Shown: in pieces, positions 62,370-64,000 of the stretch | Layout of the letters: each line of letters begins with the position of its first letter | Numbering within the stretch: the first letter of the stretch is position 1 | Assembly (NCBI RefSeq): GCF_025989125.1 | Contig: NZ_JAPDNR010000001.1 | Location: forward strand, 6,932,087 to 6,996,086 | Length of the DNA: 64,000 nucleotides | Origin: Chitinophaga nivalis | GTDB lineage: Bacteria; Bacteroidota; Bacteroidia; Chitinophagales; Chitinophagaceae | Direction of reading: 5' to 3' | Translations under genes and position numbers: made by a program | Notes under the pieces: model-generated | Seen by the model: the letters and a program-made list of their open reading frames with translations, nothing else | Databases searched by the model: none | Told to the model about the DNA's origin: nothing

Positions 62370-63332
62370 TCAATTATTTATACTGAAAAGAGAATCTACA
62401 AAAGCTTCTTTGTTAAACACCTGCAGATCTTCCATTTTTTCGCCGATACCGATATACTTCACCGGGATTTTGAACTGATTGGCTATAGCCAATACCACGC
62501 CACCTTTTGCAGTACCATCGAGTTTGGTAATGGCCAATGCTGTTACTTCCGTTGCTGCAGTGAACTGACGGGCCTGTTCTACGGCGTTTTGTCCGGTAGA
62601 TCCATCCAGTACCAGCAGCACTTCATGCGGGGCATCCGGAATCACTTTTTTCATCACGCGCTTAATTTTACCCAGCTCGTCCATCAGGTGCAGCTTGTTG
62701 TGTAAACGACCAGCTGTATCAATGATAATAACATCCACATCTCTGGCAGCACCGCTTTGTACGGTATCAAAAGCTACAGCACCCGGGTCAGATCCCATTT
62801 GTTGTTTTACAATCGGTACACCGGCACGGTCACTCCAGATCGTCAGCTGATCTACAGCCGCAGCGCGGAAAGTATCCGCCGCACCCAGTAATACAGATTT
62901 ACCGGCTTTTTTGAAATTATAGGCGAGTTTACCGATAGTCGTGGTTTTACCAACACCGTTTACCCCTACCACCATGATAACATAAGGTTTTTTGCCAGCG
63001 GGCACATCAAAGTCACGGAAACCGCTATCCGGGGCATCTACCAGCAATGCGGCGATTTCTTCCTGCAACATTCTGTTCAACTCACCGGTTCCCAGATACT
63101 TATCTTTCGCTACCCGTTGTTCAATGCGGTCAATGATTTTTACAGTTGTTTCCACGCCTACATCAGCAGATACCAAAGCATCTTCCAGGTTATCCAACAC
63201 TTCCGTATCTACAGTTGATTTACCGGCAATGGCGCGTCCTATTTTGCTGAGAAAGCTCTCTTTGGTTTTTTGTAAACCCTGATCCAGATTTTCCTTCTTT
63301 TCCCTGGAAAATAGTCTGTTGAAAAAGCTCAT
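62370..63332 (-). CDS. ftsY: Signal recognition particle receptor
   Basis: 320 residues. Only the NG domain is present, with a short polar N-terminus instead of the long acidic A domain of E. coli. The N-domain helix bundle reads IGRAIAGKSTVDTEVLDNLE. GTPase motifs are GVNGVGKTTTIGKLA (G1), DTFRAAAVDQL, DTAGRLHNKL and TKLDGTAKGG. The C-terminus VKYIGIGEKMEDLQVF is the closing loop of FtsY. It receives ribosome-SRP complexes at the inner membrane. The 327-bp gap upstream of its start separates it from the DUF4295 gene. Confidence 0.95.
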   Translation of the reverse strand: MSFFNRLFSREKKENLDQGLQKTKESFLSKIGRAIAGKSTVDTEVLDNLEDALVSADVGVETTVKIIDRIEQRVAKDKYLGTGELNRMLQEEIAALLVDAPDSGFRDFDVPAGKKPYVIMVVGVNGVGKTTTIGKLAYNFKKAGKSVLLGAADTFRAAAVDQLTIWSDRAGVPIVKQQMGSDPGAVAFDTVQSGAARDVDVIIIDTAGRLHNKLHLMDELGKIKRVMKKVIPDAPHEVLLVLDGSTGQNAVEQARQFTAATEVTALAITKLDGTAKGGVVLAIANQFKIPVKYIGIGEKMEDLQVFNKEAFVDSLFSINN

Positions 63333-63659
63333 AGTTTAGTTTAATTAAGATGGTCATCCGGAGATGCCCCTCTATTTTTGATGCAGCCCCCTTTGGGCGC
63401 AGTATAGATTTCAAACAAGTTGCTAAAATACGTCTTTTGTGTTAACAATTACTGCGTGGTATGCTATCAAAATGCAGTGTTCCCTTCAGCGGGACATTTC
63501 AGGTGTATTGTTCAACAAGGTACTACCAATATTTGGTTTCTGGTGAGATATCCTCCGGGGGATGCCGTTGCGTCTCTTTACATCATTCATGAGCGTATAC
63601 CAACACAAAAAGCTGTCCGTTTAACGGGACAGCTCTTCAGTATTATTAGTAAAGCCGAA
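63333..63659. other. Gap between ftsY and the DUF4295 gene
   Basis: 327 bp on the minus strand. It holds the terminator of the DUF4295 gene at its right end. A possible ftsY promoter near 63425-63452 (minus-strand TTGTTAAC and TATTTTAG) is weak. No gene-like frame was accepted: a 132-codon frame on the plus strand runs antisense over the DUF4295 gene. Confidence 0.4.
63604..63634 (-). terminator. Terminator after the DUF4295 gene
   Basis: Stem AGCTGTCC-GTT (63611-63621) with AACGGGACAGCT (63623-63634), one bulged base, and on the minus strand a T5 run (GGACAGCTTTTTGTG). It begins 26 bp after the stop codon. Confidence 0.7.
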
Positions 63660-63833
63660 TTACTTTTGGTTAATGTGCTCCAGCACTTTATCCTTATGCA
63701 CGATAGCCTCTTTAAAAGTATACGCACCAGTTTTTGGAGAACGTACTGCTTTTACTACTTTAGTCCACACTTTCGATTCCGCTGCTGCTTTAGCATCTTT
63801 TACCTTCGAGTTCTTTGAAGCTGCTTTTGCCAT
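63660..63833 (-). CDS. DUF4295 small basic protein
   Basis: 57 residues, starting MAKAASKNSKVKDAKAAAES and ending with the family motif KAVRSPKTGAYTFKEAIV then HKDKVLEHINQK. DUF4295 is a Bacteroidota family always next to rpmB/rpmG, rich in Lys, and is a likely ribosome-associated protein, though its role is not established. The gene was found by eye in the 3'-5' direction because it is under the usual length cut-off. It is 74 bp downstream of rpmG. Confidence 0.88.
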   Translation of the reverse strand: MAKAASKNSKVKDAKAAAESKVWTKVVKAVRSPKTGAYTFKEAIVHKDKVLEHINQK

Positions 63834-63907
63834 GGTATTCTATTGTTTTTATGGTCTAATGGCTATATGGCTGGTATGCAAAACAGCCATTCACCATCAA
63901 CAATTTA

Positions 63908-64000
63908 CTATTTAATTTCTTTATGTACAGTAACTTTCCTTAAAATAGGATTGTACTTTTTCAACTCCAGACGTTCAGGAGTATTTTTCTTATTCTTGTT
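63908..64000 (-). CDS. rpmG: Ribosomal protein L33, C-terminal part
   Basis: The frame is open to the window edge; the last 30 residues are visible, beginning NKNKKNTPERLELKKYNP and ending VTVHKEIK. This is the typical end of bL33. The start lies beyond the window. With DUF4295 and ftsY it forms the usual Bacteroidota order rpmB-rpmG-DUF4295-ftsY. Confidence 0.93.
   Translation of the reverse strand, partial: NKNKKNTPERLELKKYNPILRKVTVHKEIK

Noticed and set aside
63420..63818. 132-codon plus-strand ORF antisense to the DUF4295 gene
   Set aside because: The minus strand carries the clear DUF4295 motif; the antisense frame is a shadow.
1..64000. tRNA or rRNA genes, transposases, integrases, att sites
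   Set aside because: I looked for T-loop-like GGTTCGAATCC motifs and transposase or integrase motifs and found none. A covariance-model search (tRNAscan-SE, Infernal) would be decisive.

Overview
The window reads as a chromosomal segment of a Gram-negative Bacteroidota bacterium, most likely a Chitinophaga-type member of the Chitinophagaceae. Supporting signs are: an OMP beta-barrel protein with a CarboxypepD_reg-like N-terminus, a hybrid-length two-component propeller kinase, DUF4199, DUF4295, DUF1835 and DUF1349 proteins, the rpmG-DUF4295-ftsY-rimO block, and weak Shine-Dalgarno sequences. The taxon is inferred from gene content, not from a marker search. About 50 genes are visible. I found no tRNA, rRNA, CRISPR array, transposase or integrase.

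Layout. 0-9 kb: housekeeping and accessory enzymes (end of an MFS pump, a serine hydrolase, TfoX-like protein, Na+/H+ antiporter, class V aminotransferase, DUF4198 protein, aldo/keto reductase, DusB). 9.0-15.2 kb: one compact plus-strand cluster encoding a flavin disulfide reductase, an ABC ATPase, a fused permease/substrate-binding protein, EgtB and EgtD. I read it as an ergothioneine uptake and synthesis operon. The binding domain of the fused protein appears circularly permuted. 15.2-22 kb: DinB protein, SDR-DUF2867 protein, outer-membrane barrel, DsbA/FrnE-like protein, OmpA-like lipoprotein. 22.3-25.4 kb: a LacI-type regulator, a double operator, an SGNH esterase and a DUF1349 protein, probably one carbohydrate-responsive unit. 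25.5-28.7 kb: DPP-IV-like peptidase and a HEAT-repeat protein.

28.9-36.9 kb: a surface-glycan cluster. It starts with a dihydroorotase homologue that has lost most metal and catalytic ligands, then DUF4199, GT2 and GT4 proteins, and a complete four-gene route to GDP-D-glycero-alpha-D-manno-heptose (hddA, gmhA, hddC, gmhB). 36.9-42.8 kb: topoisomerase IV genes parE and parC, with a DUF1835 protein and a cupin between them. 43-51 kb: a histidine kinase/response regulator pair, a BNR-repeat protein and a GH31 glucosidase. 51.1-54.8 kb: an AT-rich, gene-poor stretch holding one orphan gene whose C-terminus resembles the anti-CRISPR AcrVA2, plus a 230-bp imperfect tandem repeat. This is the most foreign-looking part of the window. 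54.8-64 kb: MORN-repeat protein, glycogen branching enzyme, DEAD-box helicase, RimO, a JmjC/cupin_8 protein, FtsY, DUF4295 protein and the end of ribosomal protein L33.

Many gene ends carry long, perfect stem-loops (13-25 bp), several placed between convergent genes as two-way terminators.
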